Part shown: positions 25,954-37,190 of the stretch, piece by piece
Numbering within the stretch: position 1 is the stretch's first letter
Layout of the letters: each line of letters begins with the position of its first letter
Assembly: GCF_003664595.1 (NCBI RefSeq)
Contig: NZ_QXPZ01000019.1
Span: forward strand, 1-64,000
DNA: 64,000 nt
Direction: 5' to 3'
Source: Atopobacter sp. AH10
GTDB taxonomy: Bacteria > Bacillota > Bacilli > Lactobacillales > Aerococcaceae
Translations under genes and position numbers: made by a program
The notes under the pieces: generated by a model
Seen by the model: the letters and a program-made list of their open reading frames with translations, nothing else
Database searches by the model: none
Told to the model about the DNA's origin: nothing

Positions 25954-26790
25954 ATGTATCGTGTGATTAGACCCTTAAATAATAATGTGGCCTTGGTCAA
26001 AAATGAAAGGAATGAGGAAGCCGTAGTGACCGGTTTAGGTTTGGCCTTCAAAAAGAAGAAAGGAGATGTGATCCCAAAGGAAAAGATTGAAAAAGTATTT
26101 CAGTTACGTTCTGAGGAAGCAAAAAATGATTTTATGTCGCTCCTAAAGGATGTCCCACTTGACTTTATCACCGTTACTTTTGATGTGATTGAAAAATTAA
26201 CTCGAAAGTACCATTATCCTGTCCAAGACTATTTATATATTACCTTAACGGATCATATGTATTGCGCCTATAAAGCCTTGCAAACGGATTCATATGTCTA
26301 TAATGAATTGCCAGATATTGCCCTGAAATACCCGAGTGAATACGCTATGGCAAGAGAAGCCTTACAAATATTTAGGTCATCTTTACTAGAAAGTTATCCT
26401 GACGACGAATTAGGCAGAATTGCCCTTCATTTTATCAATGCGAAAGGTATATCTGAGGCAACTTCTGGAGGGAAAATCGATAATCGAAAGGCTATATTAG
26501 AAGCGATCGAAGCCGAATTAATCGCAAATGGGATCAAGAGAAGCCTTGAAAATAGTAATTTCTATGACCGATTTATGGTGCATTTGAATTATTTTTTGGA
26601 CTACATAGACCGAAGCAAGGAAGAAACTAGTTCGCTTCTAGACATGGAAAAACAAGTGGCTATTGCCTATCCCAAGGCTTTTAAGATAGCCAACGCTATT
26701 TATGACATTATTTCTAGAGAAACAGGGGTAGACCTGTATAAAAGTGAACGTTTTTATTTAGTCATTCACATTCAGCGCTTATTGAAATAA
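25954..26790 (+). CDS. licT: BglG/LicT-family PRD transcriptional antiterminator
   Basis: RNA-binding antiterminator, 278 aa: CAT RNA-binding domain (about 1-56, starting MYRVIRPLNNNVALVKNERN), then two PTS regulation domains. PRD1 conserved His lies in LTDHMYCAYK (about 97-106), and PRD2 His sites in LGRIALHFIN (about 155) and YLVIHIQRLL at the end. ATG 25954 follows GGGAGG; the frame opens at a TTG inside the terminator. It directly precedes lacF, so LacT would be an equally apt name. Its final codons seed the next repeat array. Confidence 0.92.
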   Translation: MYRVIRPLNNNVALVKNERNEEAVVTGLGLAFKKKKGDVIPKEKIEKVFQLRSEEAKNDFMSLLKDVPLDFITVTFDVIEKLTRKYHYPVQDYLYITLTDHMYCAYKALQTDSYVYNELPDIALKYPSEYAMAREALQIFRSSLLESYPDDELGRIALHFINAKGISEATSGGKIDNRKAILEAIEAELIANGIKRSLENSNFYDRFMVHLNYFLDYIDRSKEETSSLLDMEKQVAIAYPKAFKIANAIYDIISRETGVDLYKSERFYLVIHIQRLLK

Positions 26791-26870
26791 AAGAGTTTAC
26801 TGAAATAAAAAGTGTATTGAAATAAAAGAGCTTGCTGAAATAAAAGAGTTTATTGAAATAAAAAAGCTAG
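26782..26870. repeat. 18-bp tandem array seeded at the licT stop codon
   Basis: TGAAATAAAAGAGTTTAC repeats at 26783, 26801, 26818, 26836 and 26854. The first copy contains the gene's last Lys codon and TAA. The array ends at the lacF ribosome site. Confidence 0.92.
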
Positions 26871-26882
26871 GGAGGACTCATC

Positions 26883-27194
26883 ATGAAAAGAGAAGAAGCC
26901 ACATTGCTAGGTTTTGAAATTGTCGCTTATGCGGGAGATGCACGGTCTAAATTATTGGAAGCTTTGAAGGCAGCGGAAGAAAAAGATTTTCCTAGGGCTG
27001 AGCGTTTGGTAGAAGAAGCCAATACTTGCATTATTGAGGCGCATAAAGCTCAAACGAATTTATTAACGCAAGAAGCAGCTGGGGATGATATTGCCTACAG
27101 TGTGACGATGATGCATGGCCAAGACCATCTCATGACGACTTTGCTTTTAAAAGATTTGATGCATCATTTCATCGAGCTTTATAAGAGGGGGTAA
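26883..27194 (+). CDS. lacF: PTS lactose/cellobiose IIA component, LacF
   Basis: Cytoplasmic phosphocarrier, 103 aa, all-helical trimeric IIA. The active histidine is His78 in [10 protein letters not shown], the same position as in staphylococcal LacF; Asp81 is the metal-binding partner. ATG 26883 follows GGGAGGACTCATC. It is five bases from lacE and part of licT-lacF-lacE-lacG. Confidence 0.93.
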   Translation: MKREEATLLGFEIVAYAGDARSKLLEALKAAEEKDFPRAERLVEEANTCIIEAHKAQTNLLTQEAAGDDIAYSVTMMHGQDHLMTTLLLKDLMHHFIELYKRG

Positions 27195-27199
27195 AGTGT

Positions 27200-29023
27200 A
27201 TGGAAAAATTGATTGCTTGTATTGAAAAAAGGAAACCATTTTTTGAAAAATTGTCACGGAATATTTATCTGCGGGCTATTCGTGATGGCTTTATTGCAGG
27301 GATGCCGGTGATTTTATTTTCTACCATTTTCATTTTATTAGCCTATGTCCCGAATGCATTTGGCTTTTTCTGGCCTAAAAGTATTGAAAGCCTTTTAATG
27401 AAGCCTTATAGCTATTCTATGGGGATTTTAGCCCTCTTATTAGCTGGGACAACTGCTAAATCATTGACGGATTCAGTCAATCGAAAAATGGAGGCCACTA
27501 ATCAAATCAATTATATGTCGACTTTATTGGCTTCTATGGTAGGCTTGCTTATTTTAGCCGCTGATCCTCTTGATGGAGGGATTTCGTTAGGGTTTCTTGG
27601 GACGAAAGGACTCTTGACGGCTTTCCTTGCAGCTTTTGTGACGGTCGGTATTTATAAAGTTTGTATTAAGAATAATGTGACGATTCGTATGCCTGAAGAG
27701 GTTCCGCCAAATATTTCCCAAGTATTTAAAGATGTGATTCCTTTTACAGCATCTGCTATGTCTTTGTATCTATTGGATTTATGCAGCCGTCAATTTATTG
27801 GAACAGGTGTGGCTGAAGCGGTTGGAAAAGTCTTGGCACCATTATTCTCTGCAGCGGATGGTTATGTTGGGATTACCCTTATCTTTGGGGCTTATGCCTT
27901 CTTCTGGTTTGTTGGGATTCACGGACCTTCTATTGTTGAACCAGCTATTGCGGCTATAACTTATGCCAATATTGATGCTAACTTGGCTTTGATGCAAGCG
28001 GGTGAACATGCCGATAAAGTCTTGACTTCTGCTACTCAAATGTTTGTGGTAACTATGGGTGGTACAGGGGCTACTTTAGTCGTGCCATTTATGTTCATGT
28101 GGCTCTGTCAATCGAAACGCAATAAGGCTATTGGCCGAGCTTCTGTGGTGCCGACTTTCTTTGGTGTGAATGAACCGATTTTATTTGGGGCGCCGATTGT
28201 CTTGAATCCTATTTTCTTTGTGCCATTCATCTTAGCACCGATTGTGAATGTCTGGATTTTGAAAATCTTTGTTGATGTATTGGGGATGAATAGTTTTACG
28301 ACCAATTTGCCATGGGTAACTCCGGGTCCTATTGGGATTGTCTTAGCTGCGAACTTACAATGGTTAGCAGTTGTCCTTGCCTTGCTGCTTATTTTAGTCG
28401 ATATAGTGATTTATTATCCTTTTGTTAAAGTTTACGATGAACAAATCCTTGAAGAAGAACGTTCTGGAAAACATAATGATCAATTGAAGGAAAAGGTCGC
28501 TGCTCATTTCAATACGAGTAAAGCGGATGCTGTTCTTGAAAAAGCTGGCTTAGACCTGAAGGGGGAAAATGCTTCACTGGCAGGAAAAAATCATTTAGCT
28601 GACGGGGAAATGCAATATTCAGATAAAGGAAGCCTAGAAGATAAGAGCGAAAATTCTCAAGCAGATGGAGAAGGGTTAGAATTAAGCCCAGAAAGCAAAG
28701 CTATAACGAAAGAAACACATGTGCTTGTCCTCTGTGCTGGTGGTGGAACGAGTGGTTTGTTGGCGAATGCTTTAAACAAAGTGGCTAAGGAGAAAAATCT
28801 CCCATTAAAGGCTGTGGCAGGTAGTTTTGGGGCACATCGCGAAATTTTGCCTGAATTTGATTTAGTCGTTCTAGCTCCACAAGTCGCATCGAATTATGTT
28901 GACATGAAAGAAGAAACGGATAGGTTAGGGATCAAACTCGCTAAAACAGAAGGAGCTCAATATATTAAATTGACTCGTGATGGTAAAGCAGCCTTAGACT
29001 TTATCAAAGAGCAATTGAATTAG
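27200..29023 (+). CDS. lacE: PTS lactose-specific IICB component, LacE
   Basis: Imports lactose (or another beta-galactoside) with phosphorylation. 607 aa, IIC domain first with [10 protein letters not shown] and [15 protein letters not shown], then a linker and a IIB domain with phosphorylated Cys512 in [12 protein letters not shown]. The linker (about residues 425-500) is roughly 50 residues longer than that of the paralogue at 47512 and is rich in Lys, Glu, Ser and Gly. The partner IIA precedes it and lacG follows. Confidence 0.92.
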   Translation: MEKLIACIEKRKPFFEKLSRNIYLRAIRDGFIAGMPVILFSTIFILLAYVPNAFGFFWPKSIESLLMKPYSYSMGILALLLAGTTAKSLTDSVNRKMEATNQINYMSTLLASMVGLLILAADPLDGGISLGFLGTKGLLTAFLAAFVTVGIYKVCIKNNVTIRMPEEVPPNISQVFKDVIPFTASAMSLYLLDLCSRQFIGTGVAEAVGKVLAPLFSAADGYVGITLIFGAYAFFWFVGIHGPSIVEPAIAAITYANIDANLALMQAGEHADKVLTSATQMFVVTMGGTGATLVVPFMFMWLCQSKRNKAIGRASVVPTFFGVNEPILFGAPIVLNPIFFVPFILAPIVNVWILKIFVDVLGMNSFTTNLPWVTPGPIGIVLAANLQWLAVVLALLLILVDIVIYYPFVKVYDEQILEEERSGKHNDQLKEKVAAHFNTSKADAVLEKAGLDLKGENASLAGKNHLADGEMQYSDKGSLEDKSENSQADGEGLELSPESKAITKETHVLVLCAGGGTSGLLANALNKVAKEKNLPLKAVAGSFGAHREILPEFDLVVLAPQVASNYVDMKEETDRLGIKLAKTEGAQYIKLTRDGKAALDFIKEQLN

Positions 29024-29241
29024 TTCGTAAAAGGATTTTTAACAAAAAATGAAGCGCGAAAGCTTAAAACGAATTTTCGAAAAGGAATGAAGTGCGAAAG
29101 GAGTCTTGCGTCATCTGACAATTGAATTAGGCCTTTAAAGAGACTGTAAGAGTAAATGAAGGGAAAATTGATTTGGAATAGACTTGTTTACAGCCCTCTT
29201 AGGCCAATAAGGACTATCGCATGAAGCTATCAAAAAGGTAA

Positions 29242-30660
<1,419 letters not shown>

Positions 30661-30687
30661 GTGGAAAAGGGCAAAATAATTCAGAAG

Positions 30688-30777
30688 AAAAAGCTAGTCA
30701 CCTGATACATAAGAAAAAGCTAGTCTCCTTCTAAAGCATAAAAAAGCTAGTCTCCTCATAAGGAAGCTAGCTTTTTT
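30688..30777 (+). terminator. Terminator of the lac operon within a repeated stem
   Basis: AAAAAGCTAG / CTAGCTTTTTT stem at 30740-30777 with T6. The 5' arm AAAAAGCTAGTC(T/A)CC is present three times (30688, 30714, 30740), so the array has duplicated one side of the terminator. Confidence 0.75.
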
Positions 30778-30790
30778 GAATTTAAAGGAC

Positions 30791-31600
30791 TCAGGCGCTG
30801 ATATGACTTCTTTCGTCCTGTTCCTTGAGTTCTGCTATGGCACTTGTCATTTCTTGTATATATTTACCGACCACACGAGGGGATTTTTGACCATTTTGGC
30901 CGATACGTTTGACGACAGCTGATCCGACGATGACACCATCTGCTAGTTTAGCCATTTCTTTGGCTTGGTCAGGCGTAGAGATACCAAAACCGATCGCACA
31001 TGGGAGGTCTGTGACTTGACGTACTTCTGAGATCATACTTTTGAGGTCTGTTTGAATGTTTTCTCTTTCTCCAGTGACCCCTAGGCTAGAAACCACGTAA
31101 ATAAAGCCTTCTGCCTCTTTAGCGATCATCTTGATCCGATCTTTAGAGGTTGGAGCGATCAGGGAAATGAAGGATAAGCCATACTTTTGACAAGGGACTT
31201 GGAATTCTTCCTTTTCTTCATAAGGAACATCAGCGAGGATCAAGCCATCCATTTTGGCTTCTTGACAAGCTTTTAAGAAACGATCGATCCCATAAGAGTA
31301 GACGACGTTGGCATAGGTCATAAATACAAGGGGGATGGTCACTTCTTTTCGTAATTCTTTGACAAAATCTAGGATAGCAGTGGTGGTGATCCCATTTTCT
31401 AAGGCACGAATATTGGCGGCTTGGATGACTGGACCTTCCGCTGTTGGATCTGAGAAGGGAATCCCTAATTCGATTAAGCTGGCGCCATTTTTGACGGCTT
31501 CTAAGATGATGTGACGGCTGGTTTCTAAATCTGGATCGCCGCAAGTGATAAAGGGAATAAAGGCTTTTTTATTTTGGAAGGCTTGTTTAATGTGACTCAT
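30791..31600 (-). CDS. trpA: Tryptophan synthase alpha subunit
   Basis: Cleaves indole-3-glycerol phosphate to indole and G3P. 269 aa TIM barrel. FITCGDPD near the start, ELGIPFSDPTAEGPVIQ with the catalytic Glu and Asp (about 42-58), and GFGISTPDQAKEM (about 205-217). ATG 31600 follows GAAAGGAG. Last gene of the minus-strand trpD-C-F-B-A cluster. Confidence 0.96.
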   Translation of the reverse strand: MSHIKQAFQNKKAFIPFITCGDPDLETSRHIILEAVKNGASLIELGIPFSDPTAEGPVIQAANIRALENGITTTAILDFVKELRKEVTIPLVFMTYANVVYSYGIDRFLKACQEAKMDGLILADVPYEEKEEFQVPCQKYGLSFISLIAPTSKDRIKMIAKEAEGFIYVVSSLGVTGERENIQTDLKSMISEVRQVTDLPCAIGFGISTPDQAKEMAKLADGVIVGSAVVKRIGQNGQKSPRVVGKYIQEMTSAIAELKEQDERSHISA

Positions 31601-31720
31601 ATGAGACTCCTTTCGGTTGAAGCTAGATAAATTTGATGAGGCGGATGAAGAATCTTTTACTAGTTAGCTAGGAAGAAATGATGGAAGGACTATTAGACTC
31701 CTTGGTTGAGCATTTAGGCA

Positions 31721-32911
31721 TTATTCAGCAATTTCTTCTCCACGGTAACGGGCGACAGAGGCACAGTCCTTGTCCCCACGGCCTGAAAGGTTAATGACCA
31801 TGATGTAATCTTTAGGGAGTTGGGGAGCGACTTTGATGGCATAAGCTACGGCATGAGCTGATTCGATAGCAGGAATAATCCCTTCTGTTTTGGAGAGGTA
31901 TTCAAAGGCGTCAACCGCTTCGTCATCTGTGATTGGGACGTATTCAGCCCGTCCTTCATCGAAAAGATGGGCGTGTTCTGGACCTATACCTGGGTAGTCC
32001 AAACCTGCAGAAATAGAGTAGACAGGAGCGATTTGTCCTTCGTCATCTTGGCAGAAGTAAGATTTCATCCCATGGAAAATACCTGGCCGACCAGTCGCAA
32101 GGGTAGCGGCGGTATCAGCTGTATCAACGCCTCGACCAGCAGCCTCACAGCCAATTAAGCGGACGCCCTTATCCTCGATAAAGTTGTAGAAGGCACCAAT
32201 GGCGTTAGAGCCACCACCAACGCAAGCCACCACAGCATCAGGGAGTCTGCCTTCTTTTTCTAACATTTGTTCTTTGATTTCCTTGGAGATGACCGCTTGA
32301 AAATCACGAACAATCATAGGGAAAGGGTGAGGGCCAACAGCGGAACCTAGGCAGTAGTGGGTATCGTCAATTCTAGATACCCATTCTTTCATGGCCTCAT
32401 TGACCGCATCTTTCAAGGTAGCAGTACCGGATGTGACTGGTACTACTTCAGCCCCCAAAAGTTTCATTCGATAGACATTTAAAGCTTGGCGAATGGTGTC
32501 TTCCTTTCCCATGTAAACGACGCAATCCATATCTAATAAGGCAGCAGCAGTGGCTGTTGCTACGCCATGTTGACCAGCACCCGTTTCGGCGATGAGACGG
32601 GTTTTGCCCATCTTTTTGGCGAGAAGGGCTTGGCCTAGAACGTTGTTGATTTTATGAGCCCCTGTATGGTTCAGATCTTCACGTTTGAGATAGATCTTGG
32701 CGCCCCCCAAATCTTTGGTCATTTTTTCAGCGTAATACAAGAGTGATGGGCGGTTGGCGTAGTCATTGAGGAGTTTTTGGAGTTCTTCTTTAAAAGCGGG
32801 GTCTTTTTTGTAGTGGTTGTAGGCTGTTTCAAGTTCAATAATGGCATTCATCAATGTTTCAGGAATGTACTGTCCGCCGTGCATTCCGAATCTTCCTGCT
32901 TTATTTGTCAT
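31721..32911 (-). CDS. trpB: Tryptophan synthase beta subunit
   Basis: PLP enzyme joining indole and serine to tryptophan. 396 aa, full length. PLP lysine in [16 protein letters not shown] (about 79-94), the glycine-rich phosphate loop [10 protein letters not shown] (about 229-238), [18 protein letters not shown] at the N-terminus. It is separated from trpF by a repeat array of about 240 bases. It belongs to TrpB1 (partnered with TrpA). Confidence 0.96.
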   Translation of the reverse strand: MTNKAGRFGMHGGQYIPETLMNAIIELETAYNHYKKDPAFKEELQKLLNDYANRPSLLYYAEKMTKDLGGAKIYLKREDLNHTGAHKINNVLGQALLAKKMGKTRLIAETGAGQHGVATATAAALLDMDCVVYMGKEDTIRQALNVYRMKLLGAEVVPVTSGTATLKDAVNEAMKEWVSRIDDTHYCLGSAVGPHPFPMIVRDFQAVISKEIKEQMLEKEGRLPDAVVACVGGGSNAIGAFYNFIEDKGVRLIGCEAAGRGVDTADTAATLATGRPGIFHGMKSYFCQDDEGQIAPVYSISAGLDYPGIGPEHAHLFDEGRAEYVPITDDEAVDAFEYLSKTEGIIPAIESAHAVAYAIKVAPQLPKDYIMVINLSGRGDKDCASVARYRGEEIAE

Positions 32912-33012
32912 GGCATAGTTTCCTTTCTGAGTAAGCTTTAAGGGAAATATGTATTGCTACCCTTTTTATGTTGACTTTAATGTTAGTGTATCCTGCATAT
33001 TTTTCTGTATTA

Positions 33013-33258
33013 GGTGTTGTAATAGGTCAGTTCTTTATTTTGTTTTGGCTGGTCTAGCTATTGTAATAGGTCCGTTATTTCTGCTTGTTTATTCTTTCTA
33101 GTTGTTGTACTAGGTCAGTTTGTCCCGCCTTTTTATTCCCTCAATGTGACGTAATAGGCCAGTTATTTGTTCTCTCTAGCTAGCTTAATAGGCTAGTTAT
33201 CCTGCTTGTTTTTCTGCCCAAAGTGTTGCAATAGGCTAGTTTGTCCCGCCTTTTTAGA
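33013..33258. repeat. Composite tandem array downstream of trpF, six units
   Basis: TAATAGGTCAGTT-like cores at about 33020, 33064, 33109, 33151, 33186 and 33230. There is a higher-order period of about 121 bp: the TTTGTCCCGCCTTTTTA segment recurs at about 33119 and 33240. The last copy ends on the trpF stop codon (33254-33256). Confidence 0.85.
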
Positions 33259-33916
33259 CTGCTTCACCTTCAAGTGGAGGGAATTCTTTAGCTTCTAGGG
33301 AATAGAGATTTTGATCTGCCTGTCTGACATTGGCCACAAATTGCCGGATCAAATCGGGATCTTTTTCTTTCATTCTTTCAATTCCCGAGCTCACATCAAC
33401 GCCATAAGGGTTTAGCTTCTTAATGGCTGAACTGACATTGTCTTTAGTGAGGCCACCAGCTAAAAAGTAGTCTTGATTAAAATCTTTCAATAAGGACCAG
33501 TCAAAACTTTTCCCTGATCCAGCTAAAGGGGCATCTAATAAGAGGTAATCCACCTTATAGTTTTTAGCCTGATCTAAATCCTTCAACTGACGAATAGGGC
33601 AGGCTTTAATAATGGGACGGTTAATGCGTTCTTTCAATTGGTCGATGTAGGTCTGGTCTTCCTGCCCGTGAAGTTGGATGATATCAAAACCACAGGAAAT
33701 GGCCAGTCGACTGACTTCATCCAGATCTTGATTTAAAAAAACACCAACAGCTGCGAGGTGATCTGCTAGAGACTTTCTTAAATGAAAAGTCTGATCTGGG
33801 TCAAGATAACGAGGGCTTTTAAGCACTTGGATAAAGCCTACCGCATCAACGTCTAAAGTGTTAATTAAGCGAATAGTTGAGAGTTTTTTTATGCCGCATA
33901 GTTTGATCTGAGTCAT
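33254..33916 (-). CDS. trpF: Phosphoribosylanthranilate isomerase
   Basis: Amadori rearrangement of N-(5-phosphoribosyl)anthranilate. 220 aa TIM barrel. MTQIKLCGIKKLSTIRLI holds the catalytic Cys (KxCG), DIIQLHGQED is about residues 80-89, the Asp region is DYLLLDAPLAGSGKSFDW (about 132-149) and LAGGLTKDNV follows. ATG 33916 behind AAAGGCAAAC is chosen; an upstream ATG at 33961 would add 15 residues from repeat DNA. It is slightly divergent in the KxCG context. Confidence 0.92.
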   Translation of the reverse strand: MTQIKLCGIKKLSTIRLINTLDVDAVGFIQVLKSPRYLDPDQTFHLRKSLADHLAAVGVFLNQDLDEVSRLAISCGFDIIQLHGQEDQTYIDQLKERINRPIIKACPIRQLKDLDQAKNYKVDYLLLDAPLAGSGKSFDWSLLKDFNQDYFLAGGLTKDNVSSAIKKLNPYGVDVSSGIERMKEKDPDLIRQFVANVRQADQNLYSLEAKEFPPLEGEAV

Positions 33917-33939
33917 TTGTTTGCCTTTCTTTTTCAGAC

Positions 33940-34110
33940 GATCTGGAGAGTGATAGCGCATGGGGTCAGTAAGTGATCGGGAGAGTGATAGCGTTTGGGG
34001 TCAGTAAGCGATTTTGAGTCGGTGAAAGTGACTTGGCTTGCTTGAGATGTAGTGGCTTGGTCGAGATAGTTTGTCGTGGCCGAGATAGCTTGGATTGCTA
34101 AGAGCCTCTT
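33940..34110. repeat. Short duplications between trpC and trpF
   Basis: A 35-bp unit (GAGAGTGATAGCG...GGGGTCAGTAAG) occurs at about 33940 and 33975. Then come three copies of a 24-bp CTTGGTCGAGATAG-type unit at about 34038-34100. The rest of the spacer is unassigned. Confidence 0.7.
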
Positions 34111-34147
34111 TGATCGGTGAAAATATTTTATCCACGGGTATTGTTCA

Positions 34148-34215
34148 CTTGAATCTTAATCTAGTCCCTTGTAGCCTAATCCAGTCACTTGAATCTTAAT
34201 CCAGTCCCTTTAAGG
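34148..34215. repeat. 20-bp tandem array seeded at the trpC stop codon
   Basis: CTTGAATCTTAATCCAGTCC at 34148, 34168, 34188 and a partial at 34208. The copy at 34188 contains the reverse complement of the final Leu-Asp-stop of trpC. Unit length is exactly 20. Confidence 0.92.
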
Positions 34216-34975
34216 CTCTTAATTGCGCAGTTTTGTCTTTTGCACGCATGAGACTTTCTCCCACTAAAATAGCATCCGCTCCTATAGCTTCCATGGCCAA
34301 TACGTCCATTCTGGTGTGTATACCTGATTCAGCCACGAAAAGGGCATTTGGAGAAAGAAGATCTCTCAGCTTTTTAGTGGTTTCTAAGTCAACTTCAAAG
34401 TTAGCAAGGTTACGGTTATTAATCCCGATAATTGGGGCATTGAGGTCATTGACCATAGCGATTTCCTCCTTTTGGTGTACTTCTACTAAAGGGGAGAGGC
34501 CTAAGTCTTGGCACAGATTAAGGTTATCCTCTAATTCTTTTGGAGTGTGGAGACTAGCGATTAGTAAGACGGCTGAGGCTCCTAGAACTTTAGCTTCATA
34601 AATCATATAGGGATCGACGACGAAATCCTTTCTTAAGCAAGGAATCGTTATAGCTTGGCTGATTTCTTTTAAATAATCGTTGCACCCTTTAAAATATTGG
34701 GGTTCAGTCAGGACAGAAACTGCATCGGCGCCAGCTTTTTCATAAGCTTTGGCGATAGCAAGATAGGGAAAATCTGGAGCGATCAAGCCCTTAGAAGGAG
34801 AAGCTTTTTTGCATTCAGCAATGACGGATAGGCCAGGTTTTTGCAGAGCAGTTGTGAAATTTGGCCGATTGGGGCTTGAAAGAGCAAGACTTTTTAGCTC
34901 TTCTAAAGGGACTTGAGCTTTGACTTTTTCGATGCGCACTTTTGTGGCATGAGCAATTTCATTCAAAATGGACAT
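34196..34975 (-). CDS. trpC: Indole-3-glycerol phosphate synthase
   Basis: Ring closure of CdRP to indole-3-glycerol phosphate. 259 aa TIM barrel. VIAECKKASPSKGLI (about 51-65) carries two catalytic Lys and Glu, LRKDFVVDPYMIYEA (about 114-128) the third Lys, and INNRNLANFEVD and VAESGIHTRMD later. ATG 34975 follows GGAGG, 25 bases after trpD. Its last codons GLD-stop start the downstream array. Confidence 0.96.
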   Translation of the reverse strand: MSILNEIAHATKVRIEKVKAQVPLEELKSLALSSPNRPNFTTALQKPGLSVIAECKKASPSKGLIAPDFPYLAIAKAYEKAGADAVSVLTEPQYFKGCNDYLKEISQAITIPCLRKDFVVDPYMIYEAKVLGASAVLLIASLHTPKELEDNLNLCQDLGLSPLVEVHQKEEIAMVNDLNAPIIGINNRNLANFEVDLETTKKLRDLLSPNALFVAESGIHTRMDVLAMEAIGADAILVGESLMRAKDKTAQLRALKGLD

Positions 34976-35000
34976 AGTTGGCTCCTCCTTCTGACTTTTC

Positions 35001-36023
35001 TTAATCTTTGACTTGGCTTTCTTTAATCAGCTGTTCTAGTGTAGCTTGGGCTTTGCCAGAATCAATGAGTTGACCAGCCAGTTCTACCCCTTCTTTGATG
35101 GAAGCGACTTTTTGGCTAATATAGAGGGCAGCTCCTGCATTCAATAAGACGGCATCCCTTTTAGGACCTTTTTCACCAGCTAAAATACGACGGGTCAATT
35201 CGGCATTTTCTTTAGGGGAGCCACCTTTTAAATCCTCTTTTCGACAAGAAGTAAGGCCGAAATCTTCTGGTTTGATGACATAAGACTTTAATTGGTCTCC
35301 ATCAATTTCACATACGCTAGTTGGAGCGCTCAAGGAAATTTCATCTAGTTTGTCTTGCCCATAGACCACTAAGCCACGTTTAACCCCAAGATTTTGCAGA
35401 ACTTTAGCTAAAGGTTCAACGAGGTATTCATCGTATACCCCTAACAATTGATGAACAGGGCTAGCAGGATTTGTCAAAGGGCCTAAGATGTTGAAGACGG
35501 TTCTAAAGCCTAATTGTTTTCTGATTGGACCCACGTATTTCATAGACTTGTGGTAACGTTGGGCGAAAAAGAAGCACATCCCCACTTTATCCAATAGCTT
35601 CCGGCAAAGGTCTGGGTCTTGGTCGATGTTGACGCCTAGTGCTTCTAAACAGTCAGCTGTACCAGATTTCGAGGAAGCGGCACGGTTACCGTGTTTGGCC
35701 ACTTTTACGCCAGCTGATGCGACGACGAGAGAGGCTGTAGTGGAAATGTTGAAAGAGTTTGCCTTATCGCCACCAGTTCCGACAATATCAATGACAGGTT
35801 GAGGGACTGGGACTTGTTCGGCGTGTTCACGCATGGCCTTGGCGCAACCAGAAATTTCATCAATCGTTTCTGCCTTAGCCGATTTGGTTGATAAAGCAGC
35901 AAGGAAAGCAGCGTTTTGAACTTCTGTACTTTCACCGCTCATTATTTCATTCATAACAGTATAGGCTTCTTCGAAAGTCAAATCTTCTTTGCTGACAATT
36001 TTTTCAATAGCTTCTTTAATCAT
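35001..36023 (-). CDS. trpD: Anthranilate phosphoribosyltransferase
   Basis: Adds PRPP to anthranilate. 340 aa. The PRPP loop is [17 protein letters not shown] (about 82-98), and [20 protein letters not shown] (about 111-130) is the second family motif. ATG 36023 follows AAAGGAG. In related bacteria trpE and trpG precede it behind a tRNA-Trp T-box; here it is the first complete gene after the leader. Anthranilate must be made by genes elsewhere or taken up. Confidence 0.96.
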   Translation of the reverse strand: MIKEAIEKIVSKEDLTFEEAYTVMNEIMSGESTEVQNAAFLAALSTKSAKAETIDEISGCAKAMREHAEQVPVPQPVIDIVGTGGDKANSFNISTTASLVVASAGVKVAKHGNRAASSKSGTADCLEALGVNIDQDPDLCRKLLDKVGMCFFFAQRYHKSMKYVGPIRKQLGFRTVFNILGPLTNPASPVHQLLGVYDEYLVEPLAKVLQNLGVKRGLVVYGQDKLDEISLSAPTSVCEIDGDQLKSYVIKPEDFGLTSCRKEDLKGGSPKENAELTRRILAGEKGPKRDAVLLNAGAALYISQKVASIKEGVELAGQLIDSGKAQATLEQLIKESQVKD

Positions 36024-36135
36024 GGGGAAGTCTCCTTTTTTGTTAAGATTTTTAGTAAGATCTAAAGATGAAAGGGTCTAAAAATGCCAATGATCTTTAG
36101 TTTGTGGAATAGCTATGGACGAATAGCTTCAGTTG

Positions 36136-36315
36136 CTTTTTCTTGTATGAGCCCTGTTGGAAGTGTTGCAAGACTTCTTGTATGAGCCCTCTTGGACGTG
36201 TTGCAAGACTTCTTGTATGAGCCCTCTTGGACTGGTTGCAAGTTTTTTGTATGAGTCTTGTTTGATGTGTCAGAAAGCTTTTTGTAGTAGTCTTCTTGGA
36301 TATATTAGCAAGCTC
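36136..36315. repeat. 35-bp tandem array upstream of trpD, five copies
   Basis: TCTTGTATGAGCCCTCTTGG plus a TTGCAAGAC part at about 36141, 36176, 36211, 36245 and 36280, decaying away from trpD. It lies where trpE and trpG would be expected. Confidence 0.88.
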
Positions 36316-36334
36316 TTTTCACTAGTGTTATAGT

Positions 36335-36355
36335 TCATAAGAATTGATCTGGCAT
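36335..36355 (-). pseudogene. Six-codon ORF behind a strong ribosome site: possible trpE start remnant
   Basis: On the minus strand AGGAGG (36362-36367) and six bases later ATG CCA GAT CAA TTC TTA TGA. This is the first translatable start after the T-box, where trpE normally begins. It may be the surviving start of a deleted gene or a short leader peptide (MPDQFL). It contains no Trp codon, which argues against ribosome-stalling attenuation. Confidence 0.45.
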
Positions 36356-36372
36356 GGGATCCCTCCTAAAAT

Positions 36373-36407
36373 AAAAAACTTCTCTCGATCTCTTTGTCGA
36401 AAGAAGC
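36373..36407 (-). terminator. Second terminator after the T-box terminator
   Basis: On the minus strand CTTCTTTCGA / TCGAGAGAAG stem with an eight-base loop, then T6. It sits just beyond the T-box terminator and before the ribosome site. Confidence 0.7.
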
Positions 36408-36410
36408 TGT

Positions 36411-36729
36411 AAAAAAAGCCCCTGACAAAGAAATCTCTATGATTTCTAGCCAAGGACGGAAAAATAAGTGCAATAATCCGCGGTGCCACCTTGCTTTCAT
36501 GAAAGAAAACTCGTTATTTTATGGGACTTCTTTCATGCCCTTTGTAGGATACTAACATATCCCTAGTCACTGACGTAGACTGTCACGTCACAGAATACTC
36601 TGGCCTAAACCATTTGACTGTGCCCTCAGCGGTCCATTTGCTAGCTTGTTTCTGGCTCGACTCTCATCTCTCTCGAACTCTCTGTGCAGGCATCACTAAC
36701 GTTATCTCCGCTTCAACGGTTTCTAAATT
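36411..36729 (-). promoter_or_regulatory. tRNA-Trp T-box leader
   Basis: T-box element on the minus strand. The conserved box AAGGTGGCACCGCGG is at about 36478-36492. The terminator (CCTTGGCTAGAAATC / GATTTCTTTGTCAGGGG, then T7) is at 36411-36457. Stem I base AGCGG / CCGCT encloses a specifier loop with TGG (complement of 36634-36636) followed by A, giving Trp. Uncharged tRNA-Trp would favour the antiterminator and allow trp expression. Confidence 0.92.
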
Positions 36730-36735
36730 GGCACT

Positions 36736-36764
36736 ATTATGACACTGGTTTTAAAAACTGTCAA
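36736..36764 (-). promoter_or_regulatory. trp operon promoter
   Basis: On the minus strand TTGACA (36759-36764), 17-base spacer, CATAAT (36736-36741), placing the start a few bases before T-box stem I. Confidence 0.85.
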
Positions 36765-36983
36765 GTGCTATATCGTATAGTTTAGTGAAGTTTTTACAAT
36801 TTTTAAAAGTGGTAAAAGAGGAGCGGATAGGTTAAAAAAGGCTATAAATCGGTGAAAATAGAGGGTGATTAATCTGGGATAAGTCGTTCGTTTTTGGACT
36901 AAAAAAATTTAAAAATATTTTTATGAAGCACTAGTTGCTGGAAGATTTTCCGGGATATGGGAGTGAAGTTTAAAGGCTTATAA

Positions 36984-37130
36984 ACATTTAAGGATAATCT
37001 TTCATGGTGGGAAGGAGCGAAGCAATTAAAACTAATCACTCATGGAGGGAAGGAGCGTAAGCATTTAAAGCTAATCACTCATGGTGAAAAAGATCAAAAG
37101 CATTTAAAGCTAATCACTCATGGTGGGAAA
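36984..37130. repeat. 38-bp tandem array, four copies, in the trp-ECF gap
   Basis: CATTTAAAGCTAATCACTCA followed by TGGTGGGAAGGAGCG at about 36984, 37022, 37061 and 37100. The rest of the gap (36780-36983 and 37131-37190) shows no gene. Confidence 0.85.
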
Positions 37131-37190
37131 CACCATAAAAACCTAGAGAAAGAGTAAAAAGGAGGATGTTCGCTATTTAGTAGAAGTAAT

